Assembly (NCBI GenBank): GCA_019637295.1
Contig: JAHBVX010000004.1
Location: 1-64,000 of the forward strand
From: Polyangiaceae bacterium
GTDB lineage: Bacteria; Myxococcota_A; Polyangia; Polyangiales; Polyangiaceae
Length of the DNA stretch: 64,000 bases
Direction of reading: 5' to 3'
Of this stretch, positions 1 through 7,952 are shown piece after piece. Each line of letters begins with the position of its first letter. Positions within the stretch are counted from its first letter, which is position 1. The notes beneath the pieces were generated by a model, which saw only the letters and a program-made list of their open reading frames with translations, did no database searches and was not told the DNA's origin. The position numbers and the translations under genes are program-made.

Positions 1-307
1 CGGAGCCACCGACACCCCCCGAGGCGCCCGCTCCGCCCACACTCGCGTCGGTGCTCAGCCCACCCGCGCCGGCCGGTCCACCACCGCTGCCCGCCGCTCC
101 TCCGGTCACCGCGCCACTCGAGCCGCCCATGCCCCCGGTCGGGCCGCCGCCGAGGCTCGCGTCGAGGTCGCCACCCACGCCGCCCGAGCCAGCCCCGGGA
201 GGCAAGCCCTCGCCCTGGGCGCAACCGTACCCGACGAGCGCGATGACTGTCGCCGAAGTGGCCAAGCGACCCAGCACGCCTCCAGGATAGCCGCGTCCCG
301 CCGCCAT
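1..307 (-). CDS. Gly/Ser-rich secreted or lipoprotein, N-terminal part only
   Basis: The gene runs off the left edge, so only about 102 N-terminal residues are visible. From the ATG at 307 the protein has a short Arg-containing start, a hydrophobic stretch around residues 15-27 ending in a Cys (VGYGC, an imperfect lipobox), then a long Gly/Ser/Ala linker. This layout recurs in the lipoproteins near 42 kb and 61.5 kb of this window, which supports reading this frame rather than the competing ones. A GTG ten codons inside (277) is an alternative start. The folded domain lies outside the window, so no function can be given. Confidence 0.55.
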   Translation of the reverse strand, partial: MAAGRGYPGGVLGRLATSATVIALVGYGCAQGEGLPPGAGSGGVGGDLDASLGGGPTGGMGGSSGAVTGGAAGSGGGPAGAGGLSTDASVGGAGASGGVGGS

Positions 308-339
308 GCCAACCGAGGCTCTCGCTCCCGGCAACGCGC

Positions 340-2589
340 TCAACCCATGGCTACGAACGGCGCGCGTCGGCGTCGCTTGCCGATCAACATCGCCGCGCAT
401 GGCACCCCGCGCGCGATCCGCAACGCGAAGTCTCCGATCTGTTTCTTGCCGCCACCGGCCGGGCTGAGCCCGAGCAAGATCAGGTCGTGAGCTTTGGCGC
501 GCTCGATGATGCCGGCAGCGGCGTCGCTCGCGCGCAGCACCTCGACGCGACAGTGGCCCGGCGCCGTCGCCTCGCCCAGGTGCTCGAGCCAGCGCTCCGT
601 CTCCGCGACGTCGGCGTCCGACGCGTCTTCCCGAGCCACGGACATGAACGTGACCTCCCGCGCGGTGTTGCGGCAGATGGAGCCGATCACGCGTGCGCGC
701 AGGCCATGTTCGTCCCCCCGGCCACCGAGCGGCACCAAGATGCGCTTGGCTGCAGAGAGCTGCCACGTCTTGTCGGCGCGCAGCAGCGCGATGTCACAAT
801 CGACGTCGCCGATCAGCCGCTCGAGCTCGCTCTCACCGTCGCCGTCCGCCACGATGGACGGGCCGGTGCCCAAGATCAGGCTCTGACACGCGTGCTCGTC
901 GGCGATACGCCGGATCTCTTCCCACGGCGACGCGGCGCTGATCATCGCCACCGGGCGGTGACCATCGGCGAACGACGTCTCGAGCGCGCGCCGGACCACG
1001 GCTTGGGCGTCCGCGAGGCCGGCGAGCGGCTCGCTGCCCTCGCGCGGCGCCACGATCGAGAGCAAGAGCACGCGCGCCACCTCGCTGGGCGCGAGGGCGT
1101 TGGCGATCTGTATCAAGCTGCTGGCGTGCTCCGGGTTTGCGATGGGCACGAGCACCAGCGGGCTCTTGCCGCGCAGGCGAGTCAGCAGCGGGTTGCGGGC
1201 CTCCGCGGACTCGTCGTGGGTCTCCGCGCCGCTCTTGAACACGGCCAAGTAGAGCATCACGCCGAGGCCGAGCCAGAGCAGAGCCACGCCACCGGCGGTC
1301 GGCACGCGCACGGCTTGAAACACGGCGACCGCGCCGGACCCGAGCATGCCGACCACCGGCAGCAGCGGGAACAGCGGGGAGCGAAAGGTGCCGCTCACGT
1401 GGCCCCCGCGCACCTGCGCGAGATACGCGATCCAATGCGTGAGCACGTAGGCCACCAGGAAGATCAAGCTCGCCGCGGCACCCGCGGCGGCGAGGTTCGG
1501 GATCATGAACAAGATGGCGATCGTCGACAAGCTCGTGGCGTAGGTCGCCATCACCGGCGTGCGTCGCGTCGCGTGCATGCGCGACACGATGCTCGGCAGC
1601 ATGCGATCGTTGGCCATGGCCAGCGCGACGCGAGAGCCAACCAGCAGATTCGCGCTCAACGCGGACAGCGTCGACAGCACCCCGGCGACGATCACCAGCC
1701 AATAGCCGGCGGTGCCCATGAAGCGCCGAATGCCCGCGGCGAACACGCCATCCGGGTCGGCCCGGGCCAGCTCCTGCAGCGACTCCCCCGGCGCGAAGCC
1801 GACGGCAGCCACCAGGAACACCAACGGTACGTAGAGTAAGGTCGCGATGCCGAGCGAGAAGAGCATCGCGCGCGGCAGGTTCCGCGAGGGCTCCTTCACT
1901 TCGCCGGCCACCGCAGCGATCAGGCCCACCCCCTGCAGCGCGATGAAGGTGAAGCCCATCGCCGAGAGCAGGCCGGTCGCGCCGCCAGGGAGCAACGGCG
2001 TGAGCGCTCGCTGGGTGTCCGCCATCGGCTGGCGCGCGAGAGCGACGAGGCCCGCCAGGACCATCACCGCGAACACCACCACCTTGCCCACGTTCGCCCA
2101 CTGCCCGCCGCCCCCCGCCCTGCGCACGAGTGACGCCGAGTAACCAAGGATGGCGAGCGCCGCCAGCACCTGCGTCAGGCTCCTGCCCACCCAGGGCGGA
2201 GCGGCCGCGTCGAGCCCGCGCAGCACCTCGTTGATGCCCAGCAGCGCGAAGGTCCCGAAGCCAAGCGCGTACAGCACCGAGGTCACGATGTGGGCGAACC
2301 ACAGCACCCAGCCCACCGCGAACGCCGCGCGCACGCTCAGCACCTTCTTGGCGAACGCATAGGTCCCGCCGTTCTCCGGAAAGCGGGTCGCCAGGGCGGC
2401 GAAGCTGAACGCCGCGATGAACGCGATCAGGGCGTTGAGCGCGAACGCCAGCGTCGCGCCCGCGCCGCTCTCGGCGTAAGCGACGCCGGCAAGCACGAAG
2501 ATGCCACCGCCGACGATCGCGCCGACGCCGACGCCCGTCGCGCCAACCAGCCCGATTCTACGCCCGTCGCTGGAGGCCGGAGCGGTCAT
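340..2589 (-). CDS. APC-family amino-acid permease with C-terminal universal stress protein domains
   Basis: A 749-residue inner-membrane protein. The first ~450 residues form a 12-helix APC transporter beginning with the characteristic Gly-rich first helix (GVGAIVGGGIFVLAG). The last ~270 residues are soluble and resemble two universal stress (UspA-like) domains, starting near SPLVLVPIANPEHASS and near KRILVPLGGRGDEHG. The family imports amino acids or polyamines by proton symport; the Usp part may sense nucleotide or energy state, which is inference. It is transcribed divergently from the NAD synthetase with about 100 bp between them. APC-Usp fusions are known, so the architecture is uncommon rather than new. 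The substrate cannot be told. Confidence 0.85.
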   Translation of the reverse strand: MTAPASSDGRRIGLVGATGVGVGAIVGGGIFVLAGVAYAESGAGATLAFALNALIAFIAAFSFAALATRFPENGGTYAFAKKVLSVRAAFAVGWVLWFAHIVTSVLYALGFGTFALLGINEVLRGLDAAAPPWVGRSLTQVLAALAILGYSASLVRRAGGGGQWANVGKVVVFAVMVLAGLVALARQPMADTQRALTPLLPGGATGLLSAMGFTFIALQGVGLIAAVAGEVKEPSRNLPRAMLFSLGIATLLYVPLVFLVAAVGFAPGESLQELARADPDGVFAAGIRRFMGTAGYWLVIVAGVLSTLSALSANLLVGSRVALAMANDRMLPSIVSRMHATRRTPVMATYATSLSTIAILFMIPNLAAAGAAASLIFLVAYVLTHWIAYLAQVRGGHVSGTFRSPLFPLLPVVGMLGSGAVAVFQAVRVPTAGGVALLWLGLGVMLYLAVFKSGAETHDESAEARNPLLTRLRGKSPLVLVPIANPEHASSLIQIANALAPSEVARVLLLSIVAPREGSEPLAGLADAQAVVRRALETSFADGHRPVAMISAASPWEEIRRIADEHACQSLILGTGPSIVADGDGESELERLIGDVDCDIALLRADKTWQLSAAKRILVPLGGRGDEHGLRARVIGSICRNTAREVTFMSVAREDASDADVAETERWLEHLGEATAPGHCRVEVLRASDAAAGIIERAKAHDLILLGLSPAGGGKKQIGDFALRIARGVPCAAMLIGKRRRRAPFVAMG

Positions 2590-2691
2590 GGGCGGCGAAG
2601 TGTAGTCAGACTGGCCGCTCAGGCGCCACTATTGCCACGACCACGGCGCGCTGGACGCTCGGTCGCGTTTGGTGCCACGCTCGCGTCAGGC

Positions 2692-4695
2692 ATGAAGCTC
2701 GTCAAGGTCGCGGCGGCTACGCTGAACCAGACCCCGCTGGCGTGGGAGAACAACCTGGCCAACGTTCGCGCCGTGCTCGAGCGCGCGCGCGCCGAGCACG
2801 TCGGGATCCTGTGTCTGCCAGAGCTGTGCCTGACGGGCTACGGCTGCGAGGACATGTTCCTCTCGCCCGCGGTGCTCGAAACCGCCCTCGACGTGCTGCG
2901 CGAGGCGTTGCCCTTCACGCGCGGGCTGGTGGTCTGCCTCGGCTTGCCCTTGCTCCACAACAAAGCGGTGTTCAACACCAGCTGCCTCGTCGCGGACGGC
3001 AAGGTGCTCGGCTTCGTCGCCAAGCGCGCGCTCGCGGGCGACGGCATTCACTACGAGCCGCGATGGTTCAAGGCGTGGCCCCGCGGACAGCGCTCGCGTA
3101 CGCGGGCGCTGGGCGACGAGCTGCCCATTGGCGACGTCCACTTCGACGTGGGCGGCATCAAGATCGGCTTCGAGATCTGCGAGGACGCCTGGATCGCTCA
3201 ACGCCCCGGAGCGGAGCTCGCGCTCGACGCAGTAGACGTGATCCTGAACCCGAGCGCGAGCCACTTCGCCTTCGGCAAGCGGGACGTGCGACGGCGTCTC
3301 GTACTCGAGGGCTCGCGCGCGTTCGGGGTCAGCTACGTCTACGCCAACTTGGTAGGCAACGAGGCCGGCCGAGCCATCTACGATGGCGACGCGGTGATCG
3401 CGACCGGCGGCCGCCTGATGGCCGCCGCGCCGCGCTTCTCGTTCGCGGACCACTCCCTGATCACGGCCACGGTGGACATCGCGCTCACGCGCAGTCGCTA
3501 CGGCTGGCTCAGCAGCTTTCAGCCCAACGTCTCGCCGGACGCAGAGGAGTGCGTCTCGACCGAGCACCACTACCCCAAGGTGCCGATCGACTTGTCGGAG
3601 CCCGCGGAAGCACCGTGGGAGCGCTCCTCGGAACTGAAGGAAGAGGAGTTCTCCCGGGCCCTCGCCCTGGGGCTGTTCGACTACATGCGCAAGAGCCGCT
3701 CGTCGGGCTTCGTGGTCTCGCTCTCGGGCGGCGCGGACTCGGCCGCGGTGGTGGGCTGCATTGCGCTCATGGTCCGCTTCGCGCTCGAGCAACTCGGCCC
3801 CGCGGGGCTCCGCCAGCGGCTCGGCTACATGAGTGACCTGCCGATTGACGGCGACCCGGCCGCGTGGGTGGGCCGGCTGTGCACGACCCTGTATCAACCC
3901 ACGAGGAACAGCGGCGAGGTCACCCGCAGCGCCGCGCGGGCCGTCGCCGAGGCCACCGGGGCCAGACACCACGAGCTCGGGGTGGACGCGCTGGTGGACG
4001 AGTACCTGCGCCTGGGCGAGAGCGCCCTCGGTCGCAAGCTGACCTGGGAGTCGGACGACGTCGCGCTGCAGAACATCCAGGCGCGAGTGCGCGCGCCGAG
4101 CGCGTGGCTCTTGGCCAACGTGCTCGGCGCCCTGCTGCTCTCCACCAGCAACCGCAGCGAGGCAGCCGTCGGCTACGCCACCATGGACGGCGACACCGCC
4201 GGCGGACTGTCGCCCATCGCCGGCATCGACAAGAACTTCCTCAGGCGGTGGCTGTTCTGGCTGCAGACCAGCGGTCCCGAGGGCCGTGGGGCGATCGCCG
4301 CCCTGTCCACGGTCACGTCGCAAGCTCCCACGGCGGAGCTGCGCCCGCCCGGCAGCCACCAGACGGACGAAGCGGATCTGATGCCCTACGAGCTGCTGGA
4401 CGCCATCGAGCGCGCTGCCATTCGCGACAAGCGCGGTCCACTCCAGGTGTTCGCGCTGATGAGCGCGACCTTCCCCCAGTACCAACCTCCCCAGCTGCTC
4501 GAGTGGGTGGAGCGGTTCTTCCGACTCTGGAGCCGCAATCAGTGGAAGCGCGAGCGCTACGCGCCCAGCTTCCACGTGGACGACGCCAACCTCGACCCCA
4601 AGACTTGGTGCCGCTTCCCCATCTTGAGTGGCGGGTTCGAGCGAGAGCTCGCCCAGCTTCGAGCGAGCGTCCTCGCGACGCCGGGCGCCGACTGA
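2692..4695 (+). CDS. nadE: glutamine-dependent NAD+ synthetase
   Basis: Catalyses the last step of NAD+ synthesis: amidation of nicotinic acid adenine dinucleotide using glutamine and ATP. The 667 residues match the two-domain form. The N-terminal nitrilase-type glutaminase shows its triad as Glu44 (LPELCLTGYG), Lys111 and Cys163 (FEICEDAW). The C-terminal ATP pyrophosphatase has the SGGADS loop at 345-350. The frame stays open about 400 bp upstream, but that part overlaps the divergent permease and has no family-like sequence, so the ATG at 2692 before MKLVKVAAATLNQ is chosen. The stop abuts the stop of the convergent next gene with no gap (TGATCA). Confidence 0.93.
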   Translation: MKLVKVAAATLNQTPLAWENNLANVRAVLERARAEHVGILCLPELCLTGYGCEDMFLSPAVLETALDVLREALPFTRGLVVCLGLPLLHNKAVFNTSCLVADGKVLGFVAKRALAGDGIHYEPRWFKAWPRGQRSRTRALGDELPIGDVHFDVGGIKIGFEICEDAWIAQRPGAELALDAVDVILNPSASHFAFGKRDVRRRLVLEGSRAFGVSYVYANLVGNEAGRAIYDGDAVIATGGRLMAAAPRFSFADHSLITATVDIALTRSRYGWLSSFQPNVSPDAEECVSTEHHYPKVPIDLSEPAEAPWERSSELKEEEFSRALALGLFDYMRKSRSSGFVVSLSGGADSAAVVGCIALMVRFALEQLGPAGLRQRLGYMSDLPIDGDPAAWVGRLCTTLYQPTRNSGEVTRSAARAVAEATGARHHELGVDALVDEYLRLGESALGRKLTWESDDVALQNIQARVRAPSAWLLANVLGALLLSTSNRSEAAVGYATMDGDTAGGLSPIAGIDKNFLRRWLFWLQTSGPEGRGAIAALSTVTSQAPTAELRPPGSHQTDEADLMPYELLDAIERAAIRDKRGPLQVFALMSATFPQYQPPQLLEWVERFFRLWSRNQWKRERYAPSFHVDDANLDPKTWCRFPILSGGFERELAQLRASVLATPGAD

Positions 4696-5442
4696 TCAAT
4701 CGGCGAACTGCGACGAGAGCTCACCGCGCATGAACTCGCGCGCCAGGCTGCCGACGGCTCGGCCGTAGGCATCGGGCTTCTCGGTGAAGTAGCCGCGCCG
4801 CTCCAGCGTCAGGATGAACGTCGGCGTGTCTCCACGTCGGGCCGCCTCGATGCACTCGGGGTAGCGCCGCTGCAGCATCTCCACGTAGTCCCGCGCTCCC
4901 TCGCCCGGGGTCGAGTACGCTCGGAAGCGACCGCGGATGCGCTTGGGCCCGTCGTCGGTCTCTTCCCAGGTCCACCACAGCGCGCTACCTCCGCCGGGCG
5001 CGCGACCCTTGAGCCCAGCGAAGTTGTGGTCGACCATCCAGCGACCGCGTCCGGTCTCGAGCGCCCACTGCGCCCACAGCACGCTGACGATCTTGGCGCT
5101 GGCGCGCCCCCCGACGACCTCCTCCCAGGCCATGGCCAAGTGACGCGCGGCGTCCCCCGGCTCCATGGGGGTCGGGCGCTTCCACCACTGGGCGGGTTCG
5201 TCCGCCTCGGCCTCCGCGACGAGCTCGTCCGTGTCTGGCTCCGTCGCTCCGACCGCTGCGTCGGCCGGACGGAGCAGCGGCGCCGCCGCCGCGGTCGGCT
5301 CGTGGATCCACAGCACCGCCGCGATCAGCCCACCGAACAGGCCCCCGGCCAACCCGAGGGAGATGCCCGCCAGGCGCTCCCGCAACCAGCGGCGCTCTTC
5401 TCGCCGCTGAATCTCAGGAAATTTCACCTCGCGGACGTGCAC
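4696..5442 (-). CDS. membrane-anchored glucosaminidase-like peptidoglycan hydrolase
   Basis: A 248-residue protein with a basic N-terminus, one membrane helix at about residues 25-46 and an acidic/Ala linker, which places the C-terminal domain outside the inner membrane. That domain carries ALETGRG, then NFAGLKG, then YSTPGEGARDYVEML and YFTEKPDAYGRAV, the pattern of the glucosaminidase (GH73/FlgJ-like) family that cuts glycan strands of peptidoglycan. The Glu in ALETGRG is the expected catalytic acid. It is convergent with nadE and divergent from the cupin gene. The exact cleavage specificity cannot be inferred. Confidence 0.75.
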   Translation of the reverse strand: MHVREVKFPEIQRREERRWLRERLAGISLGLAGGLFGGLIAAVLWIHEPTAAAAPLLRPADAAVGATEPDTDELVAEAEADEPAQWWKRPTPMEPGDAARHLAMAWEEVVGGRASAKIVSVLWAQWALETGRGRWMVDHNFAGLKGRAPGGGSALWWTWEETDDGPKRIRGRFRAYSTPGEGARDYVEMLQRRYPECIEAARRGDTPTFILTLERRGYFTEKPDAYGRAVGSLAREFMRGELSSQFAD

Positions 5443-5501
5443 AGCGCGAAATTGAAGCAGGCCGGGCTTGGCCGGGCCAAACTCTCGCCTACAGTCGCGG
5501 G

Positions 5502-5864
5502 ATGCCCCAGCTCGTGACCTCCCCCAAGCGCATCGAAGCCGCCGGCAACAAGCCGAAGCTGATCGACGAGTACTTTGGTCGCGTGAACTCGAACACGGAG
5601 GCGGTGAGCATCGCGCACATGCGCTCGCCTGGCGGCTGGGTCGAGCCCGGTCAGCGGCCCGAGTTCGACGAGTACACGGTCGTGCTGCGCGGGCTGCTGC
5701 GGGTGGAGCACGAGGGCGGGGTGCTCGAGGTCAATGCAGGGCAAGGAGTGCTCACCCGCGCGGGTGAGTGGGTGCGCTATGGCACGCCCGACGCCGAGGG
5801 GGCGGAGTACATCGCCGTGTGCCTGCCCGCGTTCGCCATGGACACGGTGCACCGCGACGAGTGA
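5502..5864 (+). CDS. small cupin-domain protein
   Basis: A 120-residue single-domain cupin. The core reads as beta strands with FDEYTVVLRGLLRVEHEGG and then NAGQGVLTRAGEWVRYGTPD, close to the two cupin motifs, but the usual metal-binding His pairs are largely absent (Glu and Asp remain in motif 1). A metal-dependent enzyme activity is therefore uncertain, and a ligand-binding or regulatory role is possible. It is followed eight bases later by a small membrane protein gene in the same direction, so the two are probably co-transcribed. Confidence 0.7.
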   Translation: MPQLVTSPKRIEAAGNKPKLIDEYFGRVNSNTEAVSIAHMRSPGGWVEPGQRPEFDEYTVVLRGLLRVEHEGGVLEVNAGQGVLTRAGEWVRYGTPDAEGAEYIAVCLPAFAMDTVHRDE

Positions 5865-5872
5865 GGCGAGTG

Positions 5873-6322
5873 ATGGAGCCCGAGATCGAAGCACGTCACC
5901 TGACGGAGTTCTACGCCGAGCGCAAGACCGAGCTCTTGGCGTTTCTGTCCGGCCAACTCGCGGTGCTGCGCTCGCAGGGGCAAGCCTATCTGGGGATCGC
6001 CAGCGTGTGCATCAGCGTGACGGGCTTCGCAGGTCACAACATGGTCAACGCGGGCCCCTGGTCAGCCGGCGCGATGATCCTCGGCATCTTCCTGATCCTG
6101 GTCGCCATCGTGATCACGCTGCGGGCGCTGGCCAGCGTTCGTTGGGTGTCACAGCACCTCGGAAGCGCGTCCGAGGTCCTGGCCCAGCGCGCCATCGAGC
6201 GTCGCAACGTGCTCGCGTCGCGCCTGGCAACGGCTGCCGCGCTGATCGGAGCGGGGCTCGCCTTCTACCTCGCAGCCGTCGTGCTGGCGGCTTTCAGCAA
6301 CGCCCGCTGGACGCCGCCGTGA
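5873..6322 (+). CDS. small integral membrane protein, unknown function
   Basis: A 149-residue protein beginning MEPEIEARHLTEF. It has three hydrophobic segments, about residues 35-52, 60-82 and 120-142, separated by short charged stretches, and no recognisable enzyme motif. The start at 5873 is preferred because the frame upstream overlaps the cupin gene and encodes Arg-rich sequence unlike a protein start. The 8-base gap to the cupin suggests one transcript. I do not recognise the family; a membrane sensor or small accessory protein is possible but unsupported. Confidence 0.65.
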   Translation: MEPEIEARHLTEFYAERKTELLAFLSGQLAVLRSQGQAYLGIASVCISVTGFAGHNMVNAGPWSAGAMILGIFLILVAIVITLRALASVRWVSQHLGSASEVLAQRAIERRNVLASRLATAAALIGAGLAFYLAAVVLAAFSNARWTPP

Positions 6323-6332
6323 GCGCGCAGCG

Positions 6333-7859
6333 CTAGCCGTGAATCACGAAGGTGGTCGCGGGTTCGTCCCTCGGATTCCAGCGCACCCCGTGCCAACCGA
6401 CCGGGATCTGCGGCTCCGTCCAGTGGAACAGTCGCCGACCGTCGATGGGCGAGACATTCACGCAGCCCGCGCTCTTGCGGTTGCCCCAGTCGTCATGCCA
6501 GTACGCGCCGTGCAGTGCGTGCGGGCCGCTGAAGTTCTGTGCCCAGGGCACGTCCGTGTGGATGTACTCACCCGGCGCTTCCATGGTCGCGGTGGCGAAC
6601 TTGCCCGTGATCTTGAAGACGCCCGTGGGCGTGGCCGCGGTGTCGATGGCGGGCGTTCCGGGCACCGGCGTGCCTCCCCGCCCCGGTGAGATCATGGTGA
6701 CGAACACCGGCTTGGTGCCCTCGTAGGCGATGAGCCACCCGCCCCAGATGCTGGCCTGCATCCAGGTGCGCCGACCACCGGGCCCCGCTTCGGTGTCCTG
6801 CCCACCCACGGGGGCGCCCCAGGGCGTCTTCGCCTGAGGTGTGGGCACGACCGCGTCGCTCTTCTTCATCCAGAAGCGACCGTCCCGGGTCTGCAGGTAG
6901 GTCTCTCCCCCAACCACGGACTGCTCGCCGCTGAGCGGAGCGAAGGACAATCGCGGGAAGGTCTCGCCACTCTCGACGAAAGCGCCGTCTCGCTCGATCA
7001 GCTTGGGGCGCTCCTTGCCGCGGAACAGGGCGATGGGGAGCTCGACGGCGCCGTTCGACAGGTCCACGCCTTCGAACGTGACCTTGGGATACAGGGTCAC
7101 GCGATCCTTGGGCACCCACATCAGATCACCGGTGAGCAAGAAGTCTCGGCCCTCCGCGCGCCGCTCGGCGATGTAGCTCACGGTGGAAGACGGCAACAGT
7201 CGCTTGCGCGGCTCGTGGACCGTGCTGGGCAGACCCAGGAGGTCGATCGGGGTCTCCGGAGCCGGGTCGAGGTTCACGCCCTGAAGCGAGGCGTGACGCG
7301 TCTCCCCGCGGCGGGCTTGCTCCACGCGCTCCATGTGACTCGCGAAGTCCCACTCGCTACGCTTCTGTTGCTCTGCGCTCGGGATCTCCTTGTGCCGGAG
7401 CAGCCCGCGCGACTCGCCATAGTGGTGGGGCCACGCGGTGTCGACGCGTGGGCCGTACTCGCGCAGCGTCGCCAGCACCGGATCGCTGGCGTCCGTCGTC
7501 GCTCGCACGCCGTTGGCGCACACCCAACCGCGCGGTTCGATGGCGACCCACTTCGTACACGAGCCGGCGGCCACCGGCTCGAGCGGGCGCAGCTTCACGC
7601 TCGAGCCGAACCACAGAAACCCGATCCAGCCTTCCGCGCCCGGTTGGGAGACGACCCAGACATAGCGGCTCTTGGCGTACACCCGCGGCGAGTCGTCCTC
7701 CGGCGCGGTCGGCGCCATCGCGGCGTCCGGCACCTCTGGCTCCGGCGCGGTCGCGCTCGACCGCGCAGGCTCGGGGGCTTCATCGACATCACCCTTGCGC
7801 TCCGTGCTGGCGCAGCCGGCGACTGCGCCAGCGACGAACAGGGCGAGGAAACGCGCCAT
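6333..7859 (-). CDS. L,D-transpeptidase (YkuD-type) lipoprotein
   Basis: A 508-residue lipoprotein (lipobox VAGC at residues 13-16) with an acidic/Pro linker, a central region of unknown fold and a C-terminal YkuD catalytic domain. The domain shows ALHGAYWHDDWGN followed by KSAGCVNV, with Cys466 as the expected nucleophile, matching the family signature of a His then S-x-G-C. Such enzymes form 3-3 crosslinks in peptidoglycan or attach proteins to it, acting in the periplasm. The frame continues far upstream, but the ATG at 7859 begins a perfect lipoprotein signal peptide and sits 93 bp from the divergent pseudokinase gene, so it is taken as the start. Confidence 0.85.
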   Translation of the reverse strand: MARFLALFVAGAVAGCASTERKGDVDEAPEPARSSATAPEPEVPDAAMAPTAPEDDSPRVYAKSRYVWVVSQPGAEGWIGFLWFGSSVKLRPLEPVAAGSCTKWVAIEPRGWVCANGVRATTDASDPVLATLREYGPRVDTAWPHHYGESRGLLRHKEIPSAEQQKRSEWDFASHMERVEQARRGETRHASLQGVNLDPAPETPIDLLGLPSTVHEPRKRLLPSSTVSYIAERRAEGRDFLLTGDLMWVPKDRVTLYPKVTFEGVDLSNGAVELPIALFRGKERPKLIERDGAFVESGETFPRLSFAPLSGEQSVVGGETYLQTRDGRFWMKKSDAVVPTPQAKTPWGAPVGGQDTEAGPGGRRTWMQASIWGGWLIAYEGTKPVFVTMISPGRGGTPVPGTPAIDTAATPTGVFKITGKFATATMEAPGEYIHTDVPWAQNFSGPHALHGAYWHDDWGNRKSAGCVNVSPIDGRRLFHWTEPQIPVGWHGVRWNPRDEPATTFVIHG

Positions 7860-7952
7860 CACGCCGAGGCTTAACTTGATTTCGCCGCGTGTGCCAAGCG
7901 AACCGACGGACAGCCCAGCAAACCTGTACGCCCTCGGCGTCAGGGGCGCATA

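Noticed and set aside
2290-2691. 134-codon N-terminal extension of the NAD synthetase
   Set aside because: It overlaps the divergent permease gene and is Arg-rich without family similarity; the ATG at 2692 begins the conserved nitrilase domain.
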